From Alphaproteobacteria bacterium (GTDB lineage Bacteria > Myxococcota_A > UBA796 > GCA-2862545): a DNA stretch of 64,000 bases. Below the pieces are notes generated by a model. The model searched no databases. It was not told the DNA's origin and worked only from the letters and a program-made list of their open reading frames with translations. The translations under genes and the position numbers were made by a program. The stretch is from positions 124,001 through 188,000 of the forward strand of contig JACKEQ010000003.1 of the NCBI GenBank assembly GCA_020632885.1. Direction: 5' to 3'. Below are positions 7,598 through 15,746 of this stretch, in pieces. Each line of letters opens with the position of its first letter. Position 1 is the stretch's first letter.

Positions 7598-10341
7598 TCG
7601 CGGCCGGCATCCTGCACCCGCAGTCCTGGCACTGGAACGTGCTCGCCTGGCTCACGGGCTTCCTGATCGTCCTGATCGGCGCCGTGGGTGCCCTCCTGGT
7701 GACGGTCGCCCTGCGCTCGGGCCGCGGATCCCCGCTGCAGCGGAGCTTCTTCGCGTTCGGTCCCGCGGCGTTCGCACCCGCGATCTTCTTCGTGTTCCTG
7801 CGGCTCGTGCAGCTCGTCGAGCCCGCCTTCGGCCCGGGCCCCCAGCACTGGCTCATCGGCTGGCTGCCGGGCCACGCGAACGACTTCGTGCACCCGTACG
7901 ACACGCTCGTGGCCGTGCACCTCTTCTCGGCCGGCGTCACGGCGGTGTTCGCCGTGCTGGTCGCCCTGCTGTTCCCGCCGAACCCGTCCAGGCGCTGGAC
8001 CCCCGCCCTTCCGGGCCGGACGGTCGCCGCCGTCCTGCTCGGGGGTTGCGCGCTGCTGGTGCCGTTCCTCGCCTGGCGGGTGTACACCGTGGACGCCGAC
8101 ACCGCGCGGCTCCTCGAGTGGGTCGGGCTCCTGCCGGTGTTCATGGTGGCGGTGGCCCTCCGCGCCCAGGCGGTGCTCCCGCCTCCCCCGCCCCCCGTCG
8201 TGCGCGTGGAGGCCGACGCCCCACCGGCGCCCGTGCCGGACTTCCGGAAGGCCTGGGTGAGCGCGGGGCTCCTGAAGGACGACGCCAAGCCCCTCCGCCG
8301 CATCGCGGCCCGTGAGACCGGGGATGCCGCCGGCGAGCGCGCCCAGCGCGCCTGGGTCGCGATCGACGCGCCCGGGTCCGCACCCGGCTCCCTCGACACC
8401 CTGCTCGACCGCCTGCCCACGTCGCGCGACCTGTTCGTGCTCGGCGATGTGCCCGCGGAGGCCGAGCACGCGCTGCTCACCGCGCTCTTCGCGGATCTCG
8501 TGGGCTCGGGTGGGCTCCGGGTCCTCGTGGTGCACCCGCGTCCACAGTCCCTCGTGGACGGTCTGTCGGCCGCCCTGGTCCGGGCGCGCACCTGGGACTC
8601 GGGCGCCTTCGTGTGCGGAGCGGACGCCCTGCAGGAGGCCATCGCGGGCCACCAGCTCCCCGCGTTCACGGCCGTCACGGTGGACGACTTCGCCTCCCGC
8701 TTGATCCGCATGGTGGCCCTGGAGGGCCGCGGGTGGGCCCGGGGCCTCGATCTGGTGGTCGTGCACCGTCCGGATCTCGGCACCCCCATCGAGGTCACGC
8801 ACACCGCCTTCGCGTTCCGCCGATGGCACCTCGCCGTGCGCACGTGGGTCCGGCCCCCTGCCCTGGTCACCGTCCCGGACACCCCCGCCCACCGTGCGTT
8901 CGCCGAGCGTCTCTTCCCCGGTCGCGACGTGCACCGTGTGCGCTACGAGCCCCGCACCGTCGGCGAATCCGTGGCCTGGCCAGGTCACGAGCCGCACCCG
9001 GACGCCGCCGTCCCGTGGCTGGCCCGCGCTGCGGAGGTCGTCACGGCCCTCGGTCACGAGGTGGGCGCCATCGACCCCTCCGGTCGCTGGAGCCGTGACG
9101 TCGTGCCGCGCGGAGCCACCCTGCGCCGCGAGCCGTCCTGGCAACACCACGCGAGCGTCGCGGACTTCGCCCCCGGCGACCTCGTGGAGGCGGCGGGCTC
9201 CATCGGGAACCGCCTGCCCGCCCCCTCCACCCACGTGTCCCTCTGGGCCCTGCCGCACGACCCGGTGGCGCGGTTCCTCCACCCCGGCCGTCTCGACGCC
9301 CTCACCCGGGAGGGCCGTCTGCCCCGACCCGCCCCGGTGGTGGGGACGCGAAACCGGTTCCTGCGCCTGGCCCACCTCGACGTCGCCCTGCGGGAGGCCG
9401 CCACCGACGAGCTCTCCCTGCGGGCGGCCTTCGGCGACGACCTCGTGGACTTCCGTCTGCGCACCACCTCCGATCCCGCGAGCCGCAGCACGAGCCACAG
9501 CGCCTGGCGGGAGCACGGCGAGATCGTGCGTTCGCCCCACCTGCGCGGCTCGGCGACCTCGGCGCGACCGCGCACCCACACGGTCACCAGCGACACCGTG
9601 GAGGTCGTGGAGGACCGCACGGGCGAGGTGCTGGCCGAGGTGGACGCGCGCACCGCGAGCACCCGCTTCTACCCGAAGCGCGTGTTCTCCGTGGGCGACC
9701 GTCAGTTCGTCGTGCCCATGCACGCCTTCGACTCCGGGCGCCGCAAGCTCCGCGTGGAGCTGGCGAGCGAGCGCGACCGCGTCACGCGGCCGGTGATGTC
9801 GTTCGAGCTCGAGGTGCGCCGGGTGACCGTGGAGCGCGTGACCCGCCGGCACGGCACGTTCCAGATGCACACCACGAGCGCCGAGTGCCTCGTGACCGAG
9901 CGGGTGCACGCCGCCTGGGTGCCCGGGCGCGATCAGGAGGAGCGCTTCGACGTCGTGGAGTCCGCCTTCGACTCAGAGGTGCGCTTCGTCTTCCCCGAGA
10001 AGGCCACCAAGGGTCTGGGCCTGTTCCACCTCGCAGCGGTCGTGGAGGCGCTCCTGCCCGTGTTCCTCCGCTGCTCGCCGCACGATGCGGCCGTCATCCC
10101 CGTGCGGGCGGGCTTCGTGCCGGGCATGGGTGCGGGGATCGCCGTGGTGGACCGGTTCATCGGCGGCATGGGCTTCGCTTCGGCCCTCGACGACACCAGC
10201 GTGCACGAGCTCCTCGTCTGGAGCCGCGCGATGCTCTTCGAGTGCGGGTGCATGGACGGGTGCGAGAAGTGCACGCCTCCCCAGGTGCTCCGCGTGGGCG
10301 CCGCGAAGCAGGAGGTGCTCGCATTCCTGGACGGCCTCTAG
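7594..10341 (+). CDS. Five-TM protein with degenerate MrfA-like helicase and DUF1998 zinc domain
   Basis: 915 residues from ATG 7594 (ATGA overlap with the previous stop). An earlier in-frame GTG at 7549 lies inside that gene. About five hydrophobic segments fill residues 10-190. The soluble part follows the order of MrfA/YprA SF2 helicases without their catalytic residues: VLVVHPRPQSLVDGLSAAL resembles motif Ia, DLVVVHRPDLG stands where the DExH box should be, FAFRRWHLAV matches the 'RRL' helix, ALVTVPDT stands where SAT should be, and LRLAHLDVALREAATDELSL resembles the conserved 'HL..AA.E.PL' block. No Walker A lysine is visible. The end carries the DUF1998/MZB pattern: a Gly-rich GGMGFA stretch and a CxCxxxCxxC zinc site (FECGCMDGCEKC). 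I infer a membrane-anchored, ATPase-dead helicase relative. DUF1998 alone also occurs in DISARM and Druantia defence proteins. Confidence 0.72.
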   Translation: MIAAGILHPQSWHWNVLAWLTGFLIVLIGAVGALLVTVALRSGRGSPLQRSFFAFGPAAFAPAIFFVFLRLVQLVEPAFGPGPQHWLIGWLPGHANDFVHPYDTLVAVHLFSAGVTAVFAVLVALLFPPNPSRRWTPALPGRTVAAVLLGGCALLVPFLAWRVYTVDADTARLLEWVGLLPVFMVAVALRAQAVLPPPPPPVVRVEADAPPAPVPDFRKAWVSAGLLKDDAKPLRRIAARETGDAAGERAQRAWVAIDAPGSAPGSLDTLLDRLPTSRDLFVLGDVPAEAEHALLTALFADLVGSGGLRVLVVHPRPQSLVDGLSAALVRARTWDSGAFVCGADALQEAIAGHQLPAFTAVTVDDFASRLIRMVALEGRGWARGLDLVVVHRPDLGTPIEVTHTAFAFRRWHLAVRTWVRPPALVTVPDTPAHRAFAERLFPGRDVHRVRYEPRTVGESVAWPGHEPHPDAAVPWLARAAEVVTALGHEVGAIDPSGRWSRDVVPRGATLRREPSWQHHASVADFAPGDLVEAAGSIGNRLPAPSTHVSLWALPHDPVARFLHPGRLDALTREGRLPRPAPVVGTRNRFLRLAHLDVALREAATDELSLRAAFGDDLVDFRLRTTSDPASRSTSHSAWREHGEIVRSPHLRGSATSARPRTHTVTSDTVEVVEDRTGEVLAEVDARTASTRFYPKRVFSVGDRQFVVPMHAFDSGRRKLRVELASERDRVTRPVMSFELEVRRVTVERVTRRHGTFQMHTTSAECLVTERVHAAWVPGRDQEERFDVVESAFDSEVRFVFPEKATKGLGLFHLAAVVEALLPVFLRCSPHDAAVIPVRAGFVPGMGAGIAVVDRFIGGMGFASALDDTSVHELLVWSRAMLFECGCMDGCEKCTPPQVLRVGAAKQEVLAFLDGL

Positions 10342-10397
10342 GCGAGGACGTCCGGGCGGCCGGGGAGCGTCACGCGCCAGGCGGGACGTTCACCTTC

Positions 10398-11141
10398 GTG
10401 GGCTGGGACCACGCCGAGAGCGACGTCTGGCGGGTCTCGGGCGACGTCGTGGTGTACGTGAAGCGCCACCGGACCCGCGAGAAGCTCGTCCGCGAGCACC
10501 GCGCGTACCGCGACTGGATGCCCCTCCACCCGGGCCGCCACCCGCGGCTGCTCGAGGCCACCGACACCCTGCTCGTGATCTCGGAGGTGGAGGGCGAGCC
10601 CGTGCAGGACGCGTCTCCCGACGTGCACCGCCAGGCGGGCCGGTGGATCCGGGCGCTCCACGACCTCCCCTTCGAGGACGCGGACTCCCTGCCCCTCGCC
10701 CACGCCATGACGCGCCGCGCAGCCTGGCTCGACCGCGCCGCCCACCTCGTGGATCCCACCGCCATCGCCCGTGCGCGCGGAACGCTCGGCCTGTTCGAAG
10801 GCACGGTGCGCGTGCCCTGCCACCGCGACTACAGCCCCCGGAACTGGCTGGTGGATGCGCGGGGCACCCTGGGCGTGATCGATCTGGAGCACACGCTCGG
10901 GGATCTCTGGCTCGCCGACGTCGTGAAGCTCGCGTCGGGCGACTGGGTGGATCGGCCCGACCGCGAGGCCGCGTTCTGGGAGGGCTACGGCCGCACGCCC
11001 GACGCGCGCGAGCGTCAGCAGCTCGACGCCCTGGTGATCCTCACGGCGATCAGCACGATCGGATGGGCCCGGCAGCACCACGACGCCGCCTTCGAGGCCG
11101 AGGGGCGCGCGATCCTGGAGCGCGCGCTCAGGTGCTCATGA
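10398..11141 (+). CDS. Aminoglycoside phosphotransferase/choline kinase-fold kinase
   Basis: About 247 residues of an APH-fold small-molecule kinase. The catalytic loop VPCHRDYSPRNW gives the HxDxxxxN Brenner motif near residue 140, and GVIDLEHTLGD supplies the Mg-binding Asp. Both are intact, so it should be active, on an unknown substrate. The nucleotide-binding N-terminal lobe is short. The GTG at 10398 is the first usable start after the previous gene ends at 10341; other in-frame GTGs lie inside that gene and would add about 40 residues, so the start is uncertain. It lies on the same strand 56 bases after the DUF1998 membrane protein and may be the last gene of that operon. Its end overlaps the convergent PP2C gene by 14 bases. 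Confidence 0.7.
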   Translation: MGWDHAESDVWRVSGDVVVYVKRHRTREKLVREHRAYRDWMPLHPGRHPRLLEATDTLLVISEVEGEPVQDASPDVHRQAGRWIRALHDLPFEDADSLPLAHAMTRRAAWLDRAAHLVDPTAIARARGTLGLFEGTVRVPCHRDYSPRNWLVDARGTLGVIDLEHTLGDLWLADVVKLASGDWVDRPDREAAFWEGYGRTPDARERQQLDALVILTAISTIGWARQHHDAAFEAEGRAILERALRCS

Positions 11142-12183
11142 GCAGGAGGCCGAGCACCACGCCCAGGAACACCATCCCGCCCATGAAGACGAAGAGCACA
11201 CCCACGCCGACGACGACCATCCACGGCTCGATGCCGGGACCCGAGCGCGGTGCGGGGAGACCCGGCGGCGGACGCGACGGGCGCGGAGCGGCAGTCGCCG
11301 TGGCCAGATCGTCGACCGGACCCTCGAGGGTGGTGGCGGCATCACCGCGCTCCGTCTCGACGGGCGCGGGCTCGGGTGCGGGCGGGACGTAGTCCGGGTC
11401 GAAGGGATCCGACTTGTCGCCCGCGACGATCACGGCGACCGTGATGTTGTCGTGGCCTCCCCGCTCGTTCGCGAGGTTGACCAGGATCTCGGCGGCCTCG
11501 TCGGCGGTACGCCCGGAGACGAGCTTGGCGATCTCCCAGTCGTCCGCGAGGTCGTGCAGGCCGTCCGAGCAGAACACCAGCACGTCGTTCTCGGAGAGCA
11601 CCAGGGGCTCCGCGAGCACGTCCGGGACGAGCGCGTTGCCGTCCGCCATGCGGCTGTGCCCCAGAGCCCGCGTGAGCATCCCGGCCTCGGGATGCGTGCG
11701 CCCGGCCTCCTCGGTGATCTCCCCCCGATCGATGAGCGTCTGCACGCGGGTGTGATCCAGCGTGCGCCAGACCATCTGCCCACGACGCACGTGGTAGAGC
11801 CGGGAGTCGCCGATCAGGCCGACGTGGACCTGGTTTCCGCGGAGGATGCCCGACACGCCCGTGGTGCCCATCCCCCGGGTACCCGACCGCCGGCCCTCGT
11901 CCATGATGGCCTCGTTGACCTCCAGGAAGCCGTGGTAGAGCCGGCTGCGCGGATCGGCGTCCGCGTCTCGGGCCACGGCGTCCTCGAGGACGCGCACGGC
12001 GAGACCGCTGGCGACCTCACCTGCCTCGTGACCGCCCATTCCGTCGGCCACGATCACGAACAACGACCCGTCGTCGAGCCACGCGTGCCCGTGAGAGTCC
12101 TCGTTGTTCGAGCGCACCTGCCCGACGTCGGTCTTCACCGCGATGGAGAGAGGAAAGCCGAAGCTGCGACGGGTCTCGGTCAC
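11128..12183 (-). CDS. PP2C-family Ser/Thr protein phosphatase with C-terminal TM
   Basis: 351 residues from a GTG start. The PPM/PP2C metal-binding motifs are all present: SNNEDSHGHAW, VADGMGGHEAGEVAS, GDSRLYHV, FCSDGLHDL and RGGHDNITV, covering residues about 10-255. A Pro-rich linker then leads to a hydrophobic C-terminal anchor (WMVVVGVGVLFVFMGGMVFL) at residues about 322-348, so the catalytic domain is likely cytoplasmic and tethered to the inner membrane. It should remove phosphate from Ser/Thr of proteins phosphorylated by Hanks-type kinases, two of which (31321 and 41274) share the C-terminal anchoring. It is convergent with the APH-fold gene. No clear Shine-Dalgarno precedes the GTG, so the start is moderately sure. 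Confidence 0.9.
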   Translation of the reverse strand: MTETRRSFGFPLSIAVKTDVGQVRSNNEDSHGHAWLDDGSLFVIVADGMGGHEAGEVASGLAVRVLEDAVARDADADPRSRLYHGFLEVNEAIMDEGRRSGTRGMGTTGVSGILRGNQVHVGLIGDSRLYHVRRGQMVWRTLDHTRVQTLIDRGEITEEAGRTHPEAGMLTRALGHSRMADGNALVPDVLAEPLVLSENDVLVFCSDGLHDLADDWEIAKLVSGRTADEAAEILVNLANERGGHDNITVAVIVAGDKSDPFDPDYVPPAPEPAPVETERGDAATTLEGPVDDLATATAAPRPSRPPPGLPAPRSGPGIEPWMVVVGVGVLFVFMGGMVFLGVVLGLLLMST

Positions 12184-12220
12184 CGCGACAGTCTACACGT
12201 TGCGAGGTTGCGCGTCCGCC

Positions 12221-12628
12221 TCATGCGTCCGCCATGGCTGCGCGTACCGAATCGTCCTGCATCACCCAGAGCGTCCAGCCGCCCGTGAGCACGCCGACTG
12301 CGCAGCACGCATTGCAGCAGGGCAGCATCGCCGCCACCGCGCCTGCATAGACGACGGTTGGCGAACGCAGCGCCCGGAGCCGGAGACCCGCGAGCACGGT
12401 GAGCCCGGCAGCCGCGAGCCCTGCGCAGAGCCAGAGCACCACGGGGAGGGTGCTCATGGAGGCCGTGATCAGGAAGCTCGCGACATCGGTGTCGAGAGAC
12501 GCGAGGAAGGCCGGCACCAACGACGCCAGCTGGGCGAGCAGGCCGAGCCCTCCGGTGAGCAGCGACAGCACCCCTGTGAGGGCCAACAACAGACCCGGGA
12601 GCGCGACGCGGTCGTGCACTTCGCTCAA
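12221..12628 (-). CDS. Small cysteine-containing membrane protein, unknown
   Basis: A 135-residue hydrophobic protein. TTG at 12628 is chosen because GGAGGT lies six bases before it; an ATG at 12649 and a GTG at 12619 are less well placed. Hydrophobic stretches at about residues 10-38, 45-75 and 85-115 suggest three or four transmembrane helices. The last ends in PCCNACCAVG, an unusual cluster of four cysteines at the membrane edge that could bind a metal or form disulfides (inference). It starts 23 bases after the TM2-like gene stops, and both belong to a minus-strand run with the lipoprotein at 12947. No family recognised. Confidence 0.6.
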   Translation of the reverse strand: MSEVHDRVALPGLLLALTGVLSLLTGGLGLLAQLASLVPAFLASLDTDVASFLITASMSTLPVVLWLCAGLAAAGLTVLAGLRLRALRSPTVVYAGAVAAMLPCCNACCAVGVLTGGWTLWVMQDDSVRAAMADA

Positions 12629-12650
12629 GCGATGACCTCCGGGCGCCATC

Positions 12651-12935
12651 CTACCGGAAGATCGCGTCCAGGAAAGGCAGTCCGTTCTGCGTCTCGCCCA
12701 CGGACTCCCCGAGCTGGAGCCGCTGACCGAGCAGGTAGGCGTCGTAGGCCGCGATGAACGCGAACACATAGAGCATGCCGAGCGTGCAGGTGCCGCCGAG
12801 GAGCACGATGCACCACGCGATGACCGCCTTCCGCTTCTGCCCCATCCACCAGTACCCGGCGCCGCCGAAGCCCAGGAGGTTCGCGAGGCCGAAGTGGAAG
12901 GGGTTGGCCTCCGGCACGCGGATCAGCTCGCCCAT
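12651..12935 (-). CDS. Small TM2-like membrane protein
   Basis: A 94-residue protein from ATG 12935. It has a short N-terminal segment, then GFGGAGYWWMGQKRKAVIAW and two hydrophobic helices (about residues 22-40 and 42-65) joined by a short turn, with YDAYLLGQRLQLGE after the second. This layout of a Gly/Tyr/Trp-rich motif, helix, turn, helix and Asp near the end resembles TM2-domain proteins, which lack a defined bacterial function. It lies 11 bases downstream of the lipoprotein gene stop and upstream of the cysteine-cluster membrane protein, so the three are probably co-transcribed. Confidence 0.6.
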   Translation of the reverse strand: MGELIRVPEANPFHFGLANLLGFGGAGYWWMGQKRKAVIAWCIVLLGGTCTLGMLYVFAFIAAYDAYLLGQRLQLGESVGETQNGLPFLDAIFR

Positions 12936-12946
12936 CTGCGGACCCC

Positions 12947-13657
12947 CTACAGGACCAGGTCGACCCAGGCCGGGTAGAGCGGCACCACGCCGTCTTCCGG
13001 CACCACGATCGCGACACCGTGCTCCACGACGTACTCGTCCGACAGGTCGTAGCCGTAGGCGAGATCGTACCGCCCCGCGGGCACGCCGAAGAACGCGAAC
13101 CGGCCACTGGCCCCGGTGCGGGTGGCGGCGGGGTCGTAGACCCCCTCGTCGTCCAGGTAGCAGGCGGGGATCTCCACGCCGTCCGAGCCGTAGAGGAACG
13201 CCCAGGCGTTGTTCAGGCTCGGCGACACGCCCTGGTCGTCGGTGACCCCGAAGATCCGGATCTCGCCGGGGACCATGGCGCCGGGTACCGAGCAGGCCCC
13301 GAAGGCCGTGCGGGCCTCGAAGCTGGCGAGGGTGGGCCAGGCGAAGATCTCGCCCTCGGGCACCTCGAGGGGCCCGATGCCGACGTGCCCGCTGAAGTGG
13401 GCCGCCTCGAAGCCGGGGCCATCGACGCGCGCGACGAGGTTCTCGCCCTCGATGCCCGTGACCTCGAACGTTCCGTCCGGCCCGATGGGCCCGGAGGAGA
13501 TCACCTCCAGATCCGTGTCGAGGATCGAGACGGTGCCCTCCGTCGCCACGCCGTCTCCCTCGTAGGGTCCGACGTTGATCACGCCGGAGATGGGCTGGTA
13601 GCGGGTCGGCTGGCAACCGGACAGCGCGAGGACGATCAGGGCGGAGCGGATGGTCAA
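12947..13657 (-). CDS. Lipoprotein with carboxypeptidase-regulatory-like beta-sandwich
   Basis: 236 residues. The N-terminus MTIRSALIVLALSGC is a lipoprotein signal with lipobox LSGC, so the mature protein starts at Cys15. The rest is acidic and predicted beta-rich. GPDGTFEVTGIEGENLVARV and ASGRFAFFGVPAGRYDLAYG resemble the turns of CarboxypepD_reg-like domains that occur in envelope proteins of many Gram-negative bacteria; two copies (about residues 25-80 and 165-215) seem likely. No enzyme motif is seen. Probably an envelope-anchored binding or structural protein. It is the first gene of a short minus-strand run. Confidence 0.7.
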   Translation of the reverse strand: MTIRSALIVLALSGCQPTRYQPISGVINVGPYEGDGVATEGTVSILDTDLEVISSGPIGPDGTFEVTGIEGENLVARVDGPGFEAAHFSGHVGIGPLEVPEGEIFAWPTLASFEARTAFGACSVPGAMVPGEIRIFGVTDDQGVSPSLNNAWAFLYGSDGVEIPACYLDDEGVYDPAATRTGASGRFAFFGVPAGRYDLAYGYDLSDEYVVEHGVAIVVPEDGVVPLYPAWVDLVL

Positions 13658-13697
13658 GGTGCCTCCCGATCCCTGGTGTAGCCCGAGGGCGGTTCGT

Positions 13698-14405
13698 TCA
13701 CACCAGCGACGCGAGGAGACCCCGGCTCTTCAGCTCCCGCCGTGTGTGGTGCTGGACCAGGTCGGAGAGCAACCACCCGCCCGGAGACGGCAGCTCCAGG
13801 GTCTCGAAGAGCGGTGTGCGCCGCAGGACCTCGAGGGCCGCCAGGTGGGCGGTCGTGGTGGGCACCCCGGCCCCGCACGCCGCGTGGGCTGCACCGCTCT
13901 CCCAGCCGAACACGACGGGGTCCTCGAGGGGCTCGCGACACCCCGCGCAGTGCGTGAGGCTCGGGAGCACCCCGGCGAACGTCAGGGCCTTGGCCTCGAG
14001 CGCGATGCGGCTCGCCGGACCCGCGACGGGGTCGAGCTCCAGCAGCTCCAGGAACACCACGAGCAGGCGGGTCAGCCGGGGCTCGGGCATGTCCTCCCCG
14101 GCCAGCCGCGCGACGACCTCGCACCCGTACGCGAGCAGGGCGATCCGGTCCAGATCGCTGCGGGCGCGGTCGGGCGCCTTCACGAGCTCGATGGAGTCGA
14201 TGCGGACGAGCGCTCCCCTGCCCCGCGCCGGGATCACCCGAACCCGCGTGCCGAGCTCCAGCAGCCCGCCGTACCGCTTTCGGGACGCGCGCGCCCCGCG
14301 CGCCACCAGGTCGAGCCGGCCGCGCTCGGCGGTGAGGAAGCGCACGATCCGGTCGTTCTCGCCGAGGTCCGCGTGCCCCACCACGACGGCCGTGAGGGGC
14401 TCCAA
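13698..14405 (-). CDS. recO: RecO recombination mediator
   Basis: 235 residues, close to the usual 240. RecO acts in RecFOR recombinational repair, loading RecA on SSB-coated single-stranded DNA and annealing complementary strands. The N-terminal OB-fold reads AVVVGHADLGENDRIVRFLT, then GRLDLVARGARASRKRYGG, a signature-like stretch of the family. The helical C-terminal domain carries a zinc-finger-like cluster, CAGCREPL followed by HAACGAG. Start: TTG at 14405 lies two bases after the mgtE stop, with no upstream Shine-Dalgarno, so it probably depends on translational coupling to mgtE. Codons upstream of it lie in mgtE. Confidence 0.88.
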   Translation of the reverse strand: MEPLTAVVVGHADLGENDRIVRFLTAERGRLDLVARGARASRKRYGGLLELGTRVRVIPARGRGALVRIDSIELVKAPDRARSDLDRIALLAYGCEVVARLAGEDMPEPRLTRLLVVFLELLELDPVAGPASRIALEAKALTFAGVLPSLTHCAGCREPLEDPVVFGWESGAAHAACGAGVPTTTAHLAALEVLRRTPLFETLELPSPGGWLLSDLVQHHTRRELKSRGLLASLV

Positions 14406-14407
14406 CG

Positions 14408-15745
14408 TCAGAGGCCGAGCATCGCGCGGGCGACGTTGAAGTAGATGAGCACCGCGAGGATGTCGACGGACGTGGTGACGAACGGCCCCGTGGCGATGGC
14501 GGGATCCGCGCCCATCCGGCTCAGCAGGACGGGGATGGCGCCCCCGATGGCGCTGGCGGCCGCGATGGACAGGCAGACGGACATGGCGACCGCCGCGCCG
14601 ATCTCGATGCCGAACCTCACGCCACCGTACGTACCGAGCAGGGTGGCGAACAGGAGCCCGAGGAGGATGCCCACCTGGGCCTCCTGGAACACGAAGCGGA
14701 AGCCCCCGCCGAGCTGGACGTGGCCTGTCGCGAGCCCGCGCACGGCCACCGTGGCGCTCTGGATCCCGACGTTGCCGCCCATGCCCATGATGACGGGGAT
14801 GAAGCCCGCCAACACCGCGACCGTGGCCAGGGTCGCCTCGTAGATGCCGATGATCTCGGCCATCAGGATGCCGCCGACGAGCGTGGCCATGAGCCATCCC
14901 GCGCGCCGGAGGGACTGCTGGAAGGCGCCCTGGGACGGCCCCTCGCTCATGCCGGCCATGAGCATCATGTCCTCGGCGGCCTCGTCCTCGATGACGTCCA
15001 GCACGTCGTCGACCGTGATGATGCCGAGGATGCGGCCGTTCCTGTCCACCACCGGCACGGCGAGCAGGTCGTAGCGGGCCACGAAGCGCGCCACCTCTTC
15101 CTGGTCGGTGCGCGGGCCGACCTGGATGACCTCACGGGTCATCAGGGCCACGAGGGGTGTGTCCGGGGCGTGCGTGAGCAGCGAGCGCAGGCTCGTGACG
15201 CCGACCAGGCGCTCCTCGCCGTCCACGCAGTAGACGTAGTGCACCGCCTCCAGCTCCTCGTGCTGGCGCTGCAGGCTCGCGATGGCCTCCCCGCACGTGG
15301 CGGTCTGGCGCATCTTGAACGCGAGCGGGCTCATGATGCCGCCCGCGGAGTCGCTGGGCCACTCGAGCAGGTCGCGCACGTCGGCGTCCTCGCTCTCGAG
15401 CTGGTTCAGCACGCGGTCGCGGAGGTGGTCGGGCAGGTTCTCGACGATGTCGGTGGCGTCGTCGGGCTCCATGCGCTCGAGGAGCTCGACCACCAGGCCC
15501 TCCTCGGCGTTCTCGAAGAACTGCCGCGCGAACTCGTCGCTGACGTTGGCGAGCACCGTGGCCGCGTAGTCCATGTCGTCGATCAGCCCGATGAGCCGGC
15601 GCTGCTCGGCCCACGTGAGCATCTCCATGGCCGCAGCGAGGTCTTCGGGGCGCGTGCGGGCCAGGAGCTTGCGGATGCCCCCGGCGGCCTCGCGGCGGAC
15701 CAGGCGGCGGAGGAGGGCCTCGGTGCGCTGGTTGATGCCGGCCAT
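14408..15745 (-). CDS. mgtE: Magnesium transporter MgtE
   Basis: 445 residues, the standard MgtE length. The N-terminal regulatory helical domain (residues about 5-130) contains FENAEEGLVVELLERMEPDDATDIVENL-type repeats. Two CBS domains follow (about 135-260; e.g. RILGIITVDDVLDVIEDE), then five transmembrane helices (about 290-440). The pore signature GMGGNVGIQS is intact. MgtE is a Mg2+ channel of the inner membrane, gated by cytoplasmic Mg2+ bound between the N and CBS domains. The ATG is one base after the TGA of the RodZ-like gene, and recO follows within two bases, so the genes form a tight operon. There is no leader long enough for a Mg riboswitch. Confidence 0.95.
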   Translation of the reverse strand: MAGINQRTEALLRRLVRREAAGGIRKLLARTRPEDLAAAMEMLTWAEQRRLIGLIDDMDYAATVLANVSDEFARQFFENAEEGLVVELLERMEPDDATDIVENLPDHLRDRVLNQLESEDADVRDLLEWPSDSAGGIMSPLAFKMRQTATCGEAIASLQRQHEELEAVHYVYCVDGEERLVGVTSLRSLLTHAPDTPLVALMTREVIQVGPRTDQEEVARFVARYDLLAVPVVDRNGRILGIITVDDVLDVIEDEAAEDMMLMAGMSEGPSQGAFQQSLRRAGWLMATLVGGILMAEIIGIYEATLATVAVLAGFIPVIMGMGGNVGIQSATVAVRGLATGHVQLGGGFRFVFQEAQVGILLGLLFATLLGTYGGVRFGIEIGAAVAMSVCLSIAAASAIGGAIPVLLSRMGADPAIATGPFVTTSVDILAVLIYFNVARAMLGL

Positions 15746-15746
15746 C

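Noticed and set aside
7594..10341. DISARM or Druantia defence system
   Set aside because: DUF1998-like zinc module is present, but no methylase, active helicase or other defence genes surround it and the helicase core is degenerate.
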